Source: Posidonia oceanica (taxonomy: Eukaryota; Streptophyta; Magnoliopsida; Alismatales; Posidoniaceae). From it: a stretch of 64,000 bases of DNA. The position numbers were made by a program, and so were the translations under genes. The notes under the pieces were generated by a model, which saw nothing but the letters and a program-made list of their open reading frames with translations, was not told the origin of the DNA and did no database searches. Positions 39,195 to 51,237 of this stretch are shown piece after piece (position 1 is the first letter of the stretch; each line of letters starts with the position of its first letter). The stretch spans positions 34,960,001 to 35,024,000 of the forward strand of contig JAZBRS010000049.1 in the NCBI GenBank assembly GCA_037176725.1. The letters are read 5' to 3'.

Positions 39195-40328
39195 TCAGGA
39201 GTGCATCCTGAGCCCCTCGCGGCTGCAATGTCTGTTGATTTCATGCCATGGCACATAAGGTTGGCTAGCTCTATTGTGGCTACAACTGTGCTGAAAGGAT
39301 AGGGCTGGAGTAGCTTTGGTGCAGTGCTGTCGACAAATGCCCCTTGGCGGAGACCATTGCCGCATGACCTGGATGGGGTGATACTCCACGCCTTCGGTGA
39401 ACCCCGACAGGACGACTAGTCGCATGTCGCAAGCGCCGAAGAAGACGGTGAATGGCTCTACTGCAGATGGGATGATACGCCAAGTTACTGTATCATCTGT
39501 CAGTTGTTCTAGCCTTTCGTACTCCTCGCGGACAGTCTTGATGGTCTTGGCATGGCCGCTGCTGCAGTATGTCTCAAATGCATGTTTCTGGGAGCGCAGG
39601 ATGTCTACCTCCAAGTGTCTGGCCAGCCACACTTGTACCAGAGCTCCGCAACCATGAAAGTGGCAGCAGCGGTGCAAAATGCGGTCCAGTCCGCGATATG
39701 TCTCAGCCAGGACGACAGGTGCCAGGTCGATTTGGCGGGTCACCACAGCAAGGGCGATCTCCGTAACTTCAATAGCGACAGTCATCCGGCCATGACTGAA
39801 GATTAGCTCGCCCAGGAAGCGGGTGACAAAGCCGCGAAGCCATAATTCATCCCCCAGTGTGGCGTGCTTCTTGGAGACTTCCTCGAAATAGTTCAGACGG
39901 AGCGCAGGTACGGGCCCATTGACGTAGACCAGTCTTTTCTCGCAACTTTGTGCAGAGAGCCTCATGAGTTGTCTCAGGACGGCAACATAACCAGAACGCC
40001 TCATGAACACAACAGGTCCCATGAGCGTGGAGAAGCTGCAGATTCGGCGCACTTCCTCCAATGTAGGTGTCAGTTCTGTCCTGCCGAAGCGGAAGACATG
40101 GTGCGCTGGTTTCCAAAACCTTGCAGCAGCACACAAGAGATGTCGGCTGACCTCCACATCAGCATCTTTCAGAAGTCTGGGTGGGATGCCCCACAGGCTC
40201 AGCTTTTCACGATCAGCTTCAGTGAGCATGGCAATCCATTCTTGAAGAGTCTTAGAGCAATGTGTTGGAATCACCAAGGTAGGGAAACCCATTGCAGGCG
40301 AGAATGCAGGCAGCTGGTGCAAAATCAT
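39195..40328 (-). CDS. Plant mobile domain / DUF7745-like ORF of element C, 377 aa
   Basis: An uninterrupted minus-strand ORF between integrase and the 3' UTR. The start at MILHQLPAFSPAM is the first ATG of the open frame and is uncertain. The fold signature is the plant-mobile-domain type: LSLWGIPPRLL, then ARFWKPAHHVFRFGRTELTP-TLEEVRRI near residues 68-95, then LRGFVTRFLGELIF and an LAETYRGLDRILH segment. In host proteins this domain occurs in the MAIN/MAIL family, and copies are known inside plant retrotransposons. Its role in elements is not established. No nuclease or polymerase motif is visible. It is intact although gag-pol of the same element is heavily decayed. Confidence 0.75.
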   Translation of the reverse strand: MILHQLPAFSPAMGFPTLVIPTHCSKTLQEWIAMLTEADREKLSLWGIPPRLLKDADVEVSRHLLCAAARFWKPAHHVFRFGRTELTPTLEEVRRICSFSTLMGPVVFMRRSGYVAVLRQLMRLSAQSCEKRLVYVNGPVPALRLNYFEEVSKKHATLGDELWLRGFVTRFLGELIFSHGRMTVAIEVTEIALAVVTRQIDLAPVVLAETYRGLDRILHRCCHFHGCGALVQVWLARHLEVDILRSQKHAFETYCSSGHAKTIKTVREEYERLEQLTDDTVTWRIIPSAVEPFTVFFGACDMRLVVLSGFTEGVEYHPIQVMRQWSPPRGICRQHCTKATPALSFQHSCSHNRASQPYVPWHEINRHCSREGLRMHS

Positions 40329-41999
40329 CGAGTACCTATAGCCAAAGCTGTTTCATCAATCCGGAACATGTACAAGCATGTAATATTGGCAGACAGAGAA
40401 GCAAATGTGCATATAAAGCTGATAAAGCAGTTCAAACGCTACAGCAAGCAATCAGACCACAGAATTCAAGCACACTTAGCTAAGCAAAGGGGGCTTCGCC
40501 TGCACAGGGTGGAGCCGCACAAAAGGCACTCTTGTCCTCGTCCATGCGGAGCTAGGAGACAAGGGAAGGGGGCTTTGTTCGTCTGGAACGAAGTCACAAA
40601 GGAGGCACGCTTGTCCTTGTCCTGTACGGAGCAAGGAGACAAGCAAAAAAGAGACTTCGTCCATCTGGAGTGAAGTTGCACAGGGATCAAGGGTGGCGCC
40701 TGACTGCACGGACCTGACGGTCCAAGAGGGGCCCCCAAGAGGTGCCAAGGTTGTCCTGCTGCCTCTGGAGTGATCGCCCTGTCTCTGATTACTGATGCTT
40801 TCCCTGAGCTGCTGGACTGGCAGTGATTGGTTGCTTTGAGGCTTGGAGGCGGTCAACCTACCTTAGCAGAAGTACTATCCCAGCGATGAGTCGAGCCTTG
40901 CAGAGTGGGAGGAAAGGGGCAAAAGAAGTGACTTGATAGTGGATAGATGCATGCATGCTCTATACTAAACCTATCGCCCTCAGCAAATGGAGTGCTTGAT
41001 GCCTGCTGCGAAGGAAGGAGCGGTCTCTGACTCACCAGACTCTACTTGGACTCCTAACTATTGGTGGCGCTCCGGAAAGGGTATTATGGTCATTCGAGTG
41101 GTGGTGTAGTGAGGACGGGCTCCATGCCAAACTCTCAAGGAGCTACACCTACTCTTTTCTTTTCTTTTTTTGTCTTTTTGCTCCCACGTTGGTGTGTAGT
41201 ACTTTCCCTATCCCTAGCTTGGGGGGATAATGGGTGTCTGGTAATGGCTAGGAGGAATGGCTAGACCCCATGGGATCTGTGTATTTCCCAGGCGCAAATC
41301 TGGTTTCTCTCTAAGACAGGGAAAGGGGGCGGAATCACGCTGCTTGCCTTTGTTTCTGGGGCCGACCTTTGTTTTTTGCCCCTCTTTTGTTTTGCTTGTT
41401 TTTTTTTTCTTTTTGTCTTTCTTTCTTGTTCTTTTTCTCTTCTTCTTTTTTGTTGTTTTTTTTTTTTGGCTTGCAGGCTTCCGTTGTCCCTAACTTAGAG
41501 GTAATGGGTGCCTAGTTTTGAGACAAAAAGGGGCTAGGCCTTGTATGACTTGTGGATTTGCAAGCGTGGATTTGGATCCTCCCTAAGGCGATGGAGGTTA
41601 CTGCACACCTCTATCTCTAAGGCCAACTCCTGTCTTCGCCTTCTAGTCTTCTGTGGTACCTAGGCTAAGACATGTAGGTTTTGCTCACACTCTCTCACAC
41701 CCTAGGATTTTTTTCTCCCTCTTGAGGTGTAAGTCTTGGAGGGGTTTGGGCATTTCGTTTGTCCTCACTAGATGGTGGCTCCCTCACTGGCTAGGACATC
41801 CAAGTAGTGTCAGGCGAGGTAGAGAGTACTCCTTCTAGGGCAGGCAAGCATCTCTGATTTTCGTCATCGGGCTTATGATAATAATGCACATAATACATTT
41901 ACATCTTTTCTGTTGAAAAATAAACAAGCCTAAAATGCATGAGAAAGATGGAATGCAAGAAGTAAGAGAGAAGAGACTGTGCAAGGCAGCGGCGGGCTA
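40329..41999. other. Spacer between integrase and the plant-mobile-domain ORF of C
   Basis: 40485-40700 holds a diverged tandem repeat (about 80 bp, 2-3 copies) with CTTGTCC...GGAGACAAG complementary arms and TTCGTC-TGGA-GAAG units. 41140-41480 is T-rich. 41210-41640 looks like two diverged copies of a unit of about 280 bp sharing GGTAATGGGTGYCT and GGCTAG. No conserved protein was seen. Confidence 0.5.
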
Positions 42000-43110
42000 C
42001 TAGTAGTACTTCTTGAGGTAGCATGAATTGACCAGCTCAAACTGCTCGACTTGGTCCATGTCCTCAAGGACTGCTGCACCACCGGAGAAGATTTGCTTGA
42101 TTAAGAAGGGGCCACGCCAGTTGGGCCGGAATTTCCTTCGGTCGTCGGGGAGATGGATGGCTCGGAGGACCATATCCCCTGGATTGAAGCTTCTGGGCCT
42201 AACCTTCTTCAGGTATGCTCTGGCCGAGCGCTTCTGGTAGCACTGAGCATGATGTATGGCCTGCAGCCTATGCTCATCAATCAGGTTCAGCTAGATATGG
42301 CGGTCTTCGACCCATTCTGCTTCTTCCAGCTCAACTTCTCGTAGGATCCGCAATGAGGGGATCTCTACTTCAACAAGCAGCATTGCCTCCATGCCGTACA
42401 CCAGAGAATACAGGGTGGCTCTTGTTGAGGTCCGAACTGATATCCTGTACGCCCAGAGCACGTAAGGAAGCTTATCATGCCAGTCCTTGTGAGCCTCTGC
42501 CATCTTTTTCAAGATTTTGACAAGGTTCTTGTTGGCAAACTCTATCGTGCCGTTCATCTGCAGCTGATAAGGCAAGGATTGGTGATGCTTGATGTGGAAG
42601 CTCTGCAGGTAGTTTTCGATCCTCTTGGCTATGAAGTTTGTGCCATTATCAGACATAAGCGCGTACGGGACCCCATACCGGGCTATGATATTGTTCCTGA
42701 TAAACTTTTCTGTAGCCACGGCAGTAACTGTCTTGTAGGAGGTTGCTTCCACCCACTTAGTAAAGTAGTCGATCACCACCAGAATGTAGCGATGACCATT
42801 GGAAGCTGGCAGGTGTACGGCGCCAATGACAACGATCCCCCAGGTGGAGAAAGGCCAAGGCGAAGACATGCTGTGCAATTCCTATGGGGGTGTGTGTATG
42901 AAGTTCCCATGAATCTGGCAGTTATGGCACTTGCGCACAAATTGGCAACAGTTTGCCTCCATGGTTGACCAGAAGTAGCCTTAGAGCATAATCTTCTTGG
43001 TCAGCAACACACCATTCATGTGAGGGCCGCAGGTCCCTGCATGGACTTGGAGCATCAGTGTGTCGGCCTCCTTTTTGTTTACGCAGCGTAGGAGCATCTG
43101 GTTGTAAGAT
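42000..43110 (-). pseudogene. pol: Integrase of element C (decayed)
   Basis: The minus strand contains the N-terminal zinc-finger half VHAGTCGPHMNG and a CHNC pair, then the catalytic core with VVIDYFTKW, LMSDNGTNF and NGTIEFANK. It closes with a GPFLIKQI-type C-terminal domain ending LKKYY and a TAG at 42000. The second Asp (in SDNGT) and the Glu are present. The first catalytic Asp position reads WGIVVIGAV instead of WGIDVIG, so Asp is replaced by Val (GTT, about 42835). In-frame stops lie near 42290, 42880 and 42980. Catalytic activity is not expected. Confidence 0.85.
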
Positions 43111-43199
43111 CTTCTGTACAAATGTCCTGCCCCTATCACGTACTTTGACGCTAGATGCGCCAAAGTCTTTCTGTCTATGGCTGAGGTGCCAGGTGGGGG

Positions 43200-43740
43200 G
43201 TTGCCAGATTCCAGGAAGACTTTAATGTCGTGGTACCATGGGAGCTCCTCTGCTGGATCCACCTCCTCGATAGTCATGCAGTGTGCGGGTTGTTCCACAC
43301 GAGAGACTGATACGTCCACTGCACGGCCTTTGGGTATGGAGAGCCAAGATGCTAAGGTTGCCAGAGCATCTGCATAGGCGTTCTTGGCTCTATTCATGTA
43401 AGTGAAGCGGATGTCTTTAAATTCTCCTATCAGCTTCAGCAAGCATTCATGGTAAGGTACCAGCTTGGGATCCTTGGTCTTCCAGTCGCCGTTAACCTGA
43501 GAGATGACCAGCATCGCATCTCCGTCCACATGCAGCTTGCGCACATCATGCTCAAGTGCGACTTGCAATCCCAGAAGGCAGGCTTTGTACTCTGCCTCAT
43601 TGTTAGTGCAAGGGAATATCATCTTCCTTGCAAAGGGGATTAGAACTCCCTATGGAGTTGATAGGACAGCGCCGATGCCTCTGCCCCTTCTATTAACTGC
43701 GCCATCGAAGTACAGATGCCACTGTAACTTGTCTTCAGGG
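43200..43740 (-). pseudogene. pol: Archaeal-type RNase H domain of element C
   Basis: The minus strand shows the D-E-D-D set: YFDGA, NNEAEYKACLLGL, VDGDAML and NAYADALATLA. This second RNase H, located between the RT-linked RNase H and integrase, is a hallmark of Tat-type Ty3/gypsy elements. The domain itself is nearly continuous, but a stop near 43649 separates its first strand from the rest. It is part of the same polyprotein as the neighbours. Confidence 0.85.
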
Positions 43741-44102
43741 TCCTTTTGCCATGAATCCTCCATGGCGAACAGGATGTCTTCATTGGGGAACTGTGTCTAC
43801 AGAGGCTGGTATTCAGGTAAGGGGAAGTCGGCCAGATGATCTGCCATGGCTTGCCCCTTCTTGATTTCTACGTGACGAAAGTAATGTCATATTGAGACAA
43901 TAACACTGCCACTTAATACATCTGCCCACCAAAGCCGGCTTCTGAAAAAGGAACTTGATGGGGTCATGTCGGCATAGGAGCTGGACCGGGTGTGCCATCA
44001 TGTAATGCCTTAGCTTCTACGCGGCCCAGACCAGAGACAAGCAGGTCTTCTCTATGGCGCTATACCTGGCTTCGCAATCAGTGAACTTCTTGCTCAGGTA
44101 GT
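43740..44102 (-). pseudogene. pol: RT-linked RNase H of element C, distal part
   Basis: Sense reading starts right after insertion S with LSKKFTDCEARYSAIEK, typical of the Ty3/gypsy RNase H. It is then disrupted by a stop and a frameshift around 43900-43930. The proximal part lies beyond S at 50266-50583. Reading frame continuity across the insertion is described under S. Confidence 0.8.
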
Positions 44103-47100
44103 TGTAGTAATCCCAGTGTTCGAATCGTCCATGCAAGATGCCAAAGCTCGCGTGCACCGATCAGAATCAGGTTCACTATTAGCCGGTGCATCCGAGAAGG
44201 AAGACTTGACTCGAAAACACCAAAAAAGGAAAAAAAGAGCAAGAAAAAGAAAAGAAAAGATAAGACAAATCAAAGTCGCCACCGTGTCTATTAAGTCGAG
44301 AGACAAGGAAAACTGGGAAAGTGCGTGAATAAACATGCAAAACCAAGCAAAAGATGCAATGCGATGCAATGCAAATGAAATTAGATGCAATGAAATGCAA
44401 ATGATGTGACTCGTGCCTAGGATAAGGGCAATATGGTCATTGCAGGCCATGAGAAAGGGCAAGGACTCCTGTTACATGCAGGGAAGGTGTTAGGCACCCC
44501 CGACATGCCCGAGAATCGGTCTTTCTAGGCTTACGCTCGCATACGTAGGGAAATGCATGCTTTGAATGCCTAAGTGCCATGAATGCCTAATTAGATGCTC
44601 AAGGGTGTGCTCTAAGTGATGAATGCGTGCAAGGAATTAAACGTGCAATCTAAACGCTCAGCAACGCTGTCTGTGTTCCGAACCGGACGAACCTTGGTCC
44701 ATGAGAACTCTAGGGAGTAGGCATCACTGCCTTAAATGCAGATGCAGGCGATAAAACAAAACGACAGCAAAACCATACACATGCAAGCGACATGCAAAGG
44801 ACAATAGGAGCAAACACGTAAAACGATGTGAGAAACGAAAGCAGGCATGCAAAACAGTGCCAGAGCACGCAAAAAGGAAAGTGGGCATGCAAAATGGTGC
44901 AAAAACAGGCAAAAACAGATGACACGCAAAACGATGCGAAAACAGGCAAAAACAGATGCTGGCACGCAAAACGGTGCAGGAGCAAAGGAAAACAAGCGAT
45001 GCAAGTGCAGAAACAAAACATCGTGAAAGCCACGCAATGCAGATGCGAAAACATGCAAAGGGGAAAAAATAAAACAAGTAAGGAGAGGCAAGCGATGTAA
45101 GTGTGAAAACAAACACCGCTTAAGGACCACGCAATGCAGGTGTGAAGACCCGCAAAGGGGAAAGAAAGCAAGCAGAGGGACCACCACTATCCTGTGACTG
45201 TTTCCCACTAAACCGTCCCACGATGTGTCTCGCACGCTGTCCAAAGCTCGCGGTGCAATCGGATCATGGAAAAGGGGGAAGAAGGCCACGATCAGTAGTG
45301 AGTCCAAGGAAAACTCAACCCAAAGACACTAAGAAGACGCGAAAAGAGGAAGTAGAGTGGATAAGCAAGAGGGGAAGTCCTAATCTACATGCGTGGAAAA
45401 CGCGGGGCGAAAACAATGCATGCAATGCAAATTATGTGTAACAAAGTGCTATGCAGTAGTTCAGAAGGACTTACCTTGGAGATCTGAGGCCTGATCTGAG
45501 GTAACCTTGGTCAGCATGAAAGTTCGCTCCACTAGGATGGTCTGGGTAACTTGGTCGCGAAGATCCGGTGGTCCGATCGGAAAATATACAGGCCTCAAGA
45601 TCAGAAGACCCAAGAACCAAGGAAAGGAAGGGATCTAAGTGCAAGAAAGGTCCTAGGGGTGTGCAGAACAGGGCCTCCCACATGCATGGGAGCTAAGGGT
45701 GCTCAGAAGTGTGCTAAGATGCTAAGTGCAATGATGTTTGGGTGCAATGCATGTAAAAATGCAAAAATGGGGGCCCAAGTCACAATGAATGAGACTGCAG
45801 GGGGCTATGTGCAAATTAACCCTAAGTGTGTGCAAAACAGTGCAAATGTATGCAAGAATGCTAATGCAGGGGTGCATGAACTAAATGCAATGTTAATTAG
45901 GATGAATGCATGCAAAAATGCAAGAAAAGGACCTAAATGCAGTTTTTGAAAACTTATGGGCTAAAACGCAAAGCCAGCAAACAGGCGCAAAACCCAAAAA
46001 GAAACCTTCAGGGGATCCTCATGCAACTTTGGAAAAGCTTGGACAGGAAAAACAAAGCCAAGAAACATTTAAAAACCACAAAAGATGGTCCTAGGGACCC
46101 ATGTGCAATTTACAGGAAAACCAGGACTAAACAGCAAGTCCAAAAAAGAAAGCAAACATGTGCCACAGTGGATGTGCAGAGGACCTAAATGTGATTTAAA
46201 CAAAATCCAGGACTAAAATGCAAGGCCAAAAAGAAGCCCAAACCTCTTGTAAAACAAAAGAAGGACCAATCTGCAAATAAGAGAAACCAGTGAACTGAAA
46301 CGCAAAGCCTGGAAAAACCACACACACACAGAAACACAAAAAGGGGGGACCTCTGTGCAATAAAAACAAAGTATTGGACCTTACTGCAAACTAAAAAAAA
46401 GAAAGAACATGCACAGCACAACACAGAGGGACCCAGATGCAAATAAAATAAAGTCATGGGCTTAAAAGAAACAAACACAAGACACCAAGAATCACAGGGG
46501 GGACTAAAATGCAAGTAGAACAAACATCTGGACTTTTTATTAATGCAATATGATTTTAAAAGATGATTAAATGAAATGCATGAACTGTGGAGGACTAATA
46601 TGCAAATAAAGAAAATACAGGGGCTAAAATGCAATGTGATATGATAAAATGCAGATTTAAATGATTTTTAACAACTGAGGATAGACTAAAGTGCAAATAA
46701 AATAAATCAGACGACCTACATGCAATGCAATATGATAAAATGTGCATTTAAATGAAATGACAAATCAACAGAGGACCTAAATGCAAATATAATAAGTTAC
46801 AGAAGTAAAATGTATTGTAATAAGATAAAAACAAACATTTAAATGAAATCAATCAACTGCAGGACTTAAAAGTAAATAAAACATGTTACTAGACTAGAAG
46901 TAAATGAAGTTAAAACTATTTGAACTATAGAAGGATTAGAATGCAATAAAAAGAAATAATAGATAAAAAACGCAATGCAATATAGTTTTAATCAGATTTA
47001 AATTAAACTTAAATAAGCACAGGACTTAAATGTAATAACTAAAATATAACAGAGTTTATTTCAATACATGAACCTAAACTATATTCAAAGTTTTTAAAAA

Positions 47101-50100
47101 CAAAATAACTGCACAGTGTCGTCTTCCTCCCGCGCAGCAGCCACTGTGTTGCTGGCAGAGGAGCGACGGCGCGCGGCAGCGCAGAGCGCGCGGCAAGGTC
47201 TGGGATGCTCCTGGACGCGCGGCGAGGTAGCCCGGAGGCGTGCGGAGGTGGTGCGGCGGTCCGGAGGGTGCGGCGAGCAGCGGTGGCGGCAGACGTCGCA
47301 GGGGAAGACGCTGGCTCCGGCGAGGCCCAAAAATGCGCACAATGCAACAAAAAATCCGCAAAAATGCTAGAAACGACGACATGCATGCAAGGAAGGTGAT
47401 GGCCCATCGAAGTACCTGTGACGACGGTCGTAGAAGGCTAGCAACGCCGGTGGGTTCAGGCGGTCCAGTGAGGGGTCGCTGTGACGCTCGGAGGGGCCAG
47501 AGGGCAAGCGGATTGCGAAGGTGTGCTCCACGCGTGCTGGCGGAGCTCCAGGTGTGCCCAGAAGTGGAATGCGGTGGCCGAAGGGTGATCTGGATTTTTT
47601 GGGTGGAGGCTGTGGAGGTCGAGGTCGTTCCAGCGATGTACGGCTCTCTAGTCTAAGGCGAGGGTACCTCTGGGTTGGTGGAGGTCCCAGGAGTGTAGTG
47701 GAGTGATCCAATTGGGGTTGCAAGGCCTCTGGAGGGCTGGTGCGGATTTTTGGAAAAATGAGCAGAATCCGGACGCAGGTGTTTGTAGTGGTTCGTGGGG
47801 AGTGTGGGAGGCTTCAAAGTGAAATTCTGGGTGGCTTGGGAAGGTGGTTACTTGGTGAGTGTGGTGGTGAAGTTTAGGAGATTTCTGGTGGCTGTGGTGA
47901 TGGATTTTCAGTGGAGAAGGTTGTTCTAGTGGTGAAGAGAAGAGATGGGTTTTGGGGGAGGATTCTGGGCAAAATCAGGGGTGTTTCTTGGCTCTGGAAG
48001 GTGCACAAGGAAGGTGGAGATTCTGGGTTTCAGTGTGTGTGTGCCTCCGATCGTTCTAGGGGAAAAAATCTAGTTTTGATCTACTCTTCTCTCTGATGTG
48101 AGTGAGGACAGTGGGTCAAAGAATGCGTTTGGCAAAGCATGGAGGGGATGGCTGGGTCTTGGTCTTCGGCCACAGGGTATGGGAGGAGGCCGGAAGTCTT
48201 GGGATGTCAGGTGAGGTTTGAATTTGGGTGGAGATCACGGGAGAGGAAGAATCTATTGACTGGTTTAAGAAGAGAGGAAGAAGAGAAGAAGAAAAAGAAA
48301 GGGTGAAGTGGGCTGGGCTGGGAAGGTGGGAAAAAAAAGAAAAAAGAAAGAAAGAAGAGAAGGAGAGGGAGTGGGCTGTGGGCTTGATGTGGAAAAAAGG
48401 AAAAAAGAAAAAAAAAAAAAAGGGGAAAGGAAAGAAGGGGGAAAAGAAGGAGAAAAAGAAGAAAAAGAAGAGAAAAAGAAAATGAAAAAGGAAATTAGGT
48501 TTTGGTTTTTGGATTTGTTTTAGAGTTTTAAGTAATTATTTTTAGGTGTTTCTTTTAATTATTCTTTAAGTTTGTTAATGGTTTTTTAAGTTTTTTTTTC
48601 TTGATTGTTTTAATTGTTTAAATTTTCTTCTTGATTTAACTTTGTTTTTTGATTTTAAGTTTTTCAATTTTAAGTTGGTTAATTGTTTTTAGGTTTTCTC
48701 TTTTGATTTTAATTGTTGATTGTTTTTAAGTTTTTTAATTTGATTAAGTTTGTTGATTGTTTTTAAGTTTTTTAATTTGTTTAAGTTTTTGATTGGTTTT
48801 ATCCTTATGTGTTTTTTTTCTTTGATTAATTGTTTTTTTGTTAGAATTTTTTCATTAGGGTTTTTTATTGTTTTTTTTTTCTTATGCTTTTCTTTTTTTA
48901 ATTGTTTTTGTTTGTTCTTTTTTCTGATTGTTCTCTAAGCTTTTTAATTGTTTCCCTTAAACTCTTGATTTGTTTTCCTTAATTGTTTTCTTAAAGTTTT
49001 TTAATTGTTTTGATTATTTAAGTTTGTTCCTTTTGATTTTAAGGTTGTTAGTTGTTTTAATTTTCTTTTGATGGTTTTAAGGTTTTTGATTGGATTTTTA
49101 GATTATTTTTCAAGGGTTTTGAGTGGTTTTTCTTATATTTGCTTCTTTAATTGTTTTTAATGGGTTTTGATTTGTTTTAATTGTCTTTAAGTTTTGAAAT
49201 TTGTTTTTTAATTATTTTAAGTCTTGAAATTTGTTTTTTAATTGCTTTAAATCGTTTTTAAGTCTTTTAGTTTGTTTTCATTTGTTTTTAATTAGTTTTT
49301 ACTATTTTTGGGTTGTTTCGATTTACTTTTAATTAGATTTTCTTTTGAGTTATTTTTAGGTGTTTGATTTATTTTTCTAGTTAGATTTTTCTCTTTAATT
49401 GTTTTAAGAAGTGTTAAATGGGGCTGATGATGAGTTTGAAGAAAGAGGGAGAAGAAGAAAAGGGGGATAATAGTGAGGAAAGAGAAAAGGATAATCAAGA
49501 GAGAGAAAAGGATAATTAGGAGAGAGAAAAGGATAATCAGGAGAGATATGGAGGATAAAGACCTGAATTTGGAGGAGTTTTGTGCAGGTGTGTGACCTAG
49601 GGTTTCTAGGGTTTGACCTAAGGTTTAATCTAGGGTTTTCTATGGTTTTAAGTGAGACTTTTGAAGGGTTTTTGGAAGGTTTAGGGTTAGGGTTTGAAAT
49701 GGGTTTTGTTTTAGGGTTTTGAGAGGGATTTCAGTATTGTTTTACCTAGGTTTTCTAGGGTTTTTGGATGGTTTTTGGGTTGAAGAAAGGATGGGTTTTC
49801 CTAGGGTTTTTGGATGGTTTTTGGGTTAGAGTTTGAGAGAGTTTTGGTTTAGGGTTTTGAGATGGGTTTTGGCTTAGGGTTTGGAATGGGTTTCAAGATT
49901 GTTTTACCTTGGTTTTCTAGGGTTTTTGGATGGTTTTCTAAGTTGGAGAAATGTTGGTTTTCCTAGGGTTTTTGTGTAGTTTTCTAGGTTGAAGAAAGGT
50001 TGGTTTTCCTAGGGTTTTTGTGTAGTTTTCTAGGTTGAAGAAAGGTTGGGTTTTCCTAGGGTTTTTGTGTAGTTTTCTAGGTTGAAGAAAGGTTGGTTTT

Positions 50101-50265
50101 CCTAGGGTTTTTGGATGATTTTCTAGGTTAGGGTTTTGAGAGGGTTTTGGTTTGGAGTTTGGTTTTGAAAAAAGGGTGTGATTTTGGGTTTAGTTTAGGT
50201 GTTTGGTTCCGAAGCCACCAGAGAGAGATTCCACCAATTCAGCCTATCAAAATGGGGTGTCAACA
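44103..50265 (-). mobile_element. Solo LTR S (6163 bp) inserted in the RT-RNase H region of C
   Basis: The termini are TGTAGTAATCCC (44103) and GGGGTGTCAACA (50265). Flanks are GTAGT (44098-44102) and ATAGT (50266-50270), a 5-bp target duplication with one substitution. Neither a PBS nor a PPT abuts either end, so this is a solo LTR. The organisation parallels N: PBS-like AGTCGCCA (44274-44281), U5 block (44400-44515), an ACGGTGCA-type repeat (44815-45010), TGCAAT repeats (45740-47040), a CpG-rich part (47120-48230), purine-rich (48240-48490), a T-rich part (48500-49430), and telobox-rich sequence (49580-50150). No gene. Confidence 0.88.
49580..50150 (-). promoter_or_regulatory. Telobox-rich U3 segment of LTR S
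   Basis: Many plus-strand TAGGGTTT strings (AAACCCTA in the sense strand) occur within 600 bp of the LTR start. They include three to four tandem units of about 50 bp containing CCTAGGGTTTTTGTGTAG (49950-50110). The telobox is a known plant cis-element; its activity here is not shown. Confidence 0.55.
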
Positions 50266-51237
50266 ATAGTAGATGGCGTGCTCCTTTCTACCAGTCTCAT
50301 CATGTTGGCCCAAGACGGCGCCCATGGAATGCTGCGTGGTAGAAAGATAGAGAATCAGGGGTCTTCCTGGCACAGGAGAGACCGGAACAGGAGGCTTGAT
50401 CAGGAGCTGCTTGATCTTGTCAAATGCAGCTTGGCATTCCTCGCTCCAGTTGATCTGTGCATTCTTCTTCAGGAGCTTGAAAATCGGTTCGCAAATGAGT
50501 GTGAGCTGCGTGATGAACCGACTGATGTATTGCAGACGCCCCAGCTGGCCTCTGACCTCTTTCTCAGTCCTTGGGGGTGGCATGTCTATGATGGCTTTAG
50601 CCTTGCTCGGGTCTACTTCAATTCCCCTCTAGCTGACGATGTAGCCCAGTAGCTTGCTGGATGATACCCCGAATACACATTTACTAGGGTTAAGGCGAAG
50701 CTTGTACTTCCTCAGGCGATCAAAGAGCTTCTTGAGGCAGATAAGGTGATCCTCAAGCTCTCTAGACTTAGCAATAATGTCGTCCACGTAGACCTCAACT
50801 TCTTGGTGCATGAGGTCGTGGAATAATGCTGTCATCGCCCTCTGATATGTTGCTCCGGCGTTCTTGAGCCCAAATGGCATGACCTGATAGCAGAAGACTC
50901 CCCAATGGGTGATAAATGAGGTCTTCTCAATGTCTTTGTCCGCCATTCTGATCTGATTGTAGCCGGAGAAGCCGTCCATGAAGGAGAGCATCTTGTGCCC
51001 CGTAGTGTTGTCCACCAGGACGTCGATGTGCGGTAAGGGAAAGTCGTCCTTGGGACTGGCTTTGTTCAAATCCCTATAATCAATGCACATATGGACCTGT
51101 CCATCCTTCTTGGGCACAGGCACAACATTTGCGAGCCATTCTAGATAGAGGACGACCTTGAGAAAACCAACACTATGTTGCTTCATGATTTCCTCCTTGA
51201 TTTTGAGCAGCCACTATGGTCACCACTTCCGGAGCTT
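50266..51237 (-). pseudogene. pol: Reverse transcriptase of element C, with the start of its RNase H
   Basis: Minus-strand motifs in order are CIDYRDLNKASPKDDFPLP, DGFSGYNQI, MPFGLKNAGATYQR and the catalytic VYVDDII box (about 50780). KYKLRLNPSKC then leads into the thumb and RNase H. In-frame stops are present: one after GYIVS near 50626, and three between 51190 and 51237 just upstream of the first RT motif. The changed codons fit CAG-to-TAG or CGA-to-TGA transitions. The reading is cut at 50266 by LTR S. Confidence 0.88.

Noticed and set aside
39864..40673. 269-codon plus-strand frame overlapping the plant-mobile-domain ORF
   Set aside because: Antisense shadow of the recognised ORF; no motif of its own.
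49580..50150. Interstitial telomere repeat
   Set aside because: TAGGGTTT strings are embedded in longer non-telomeric units; there is no TTTAGGG head-to-tail run.
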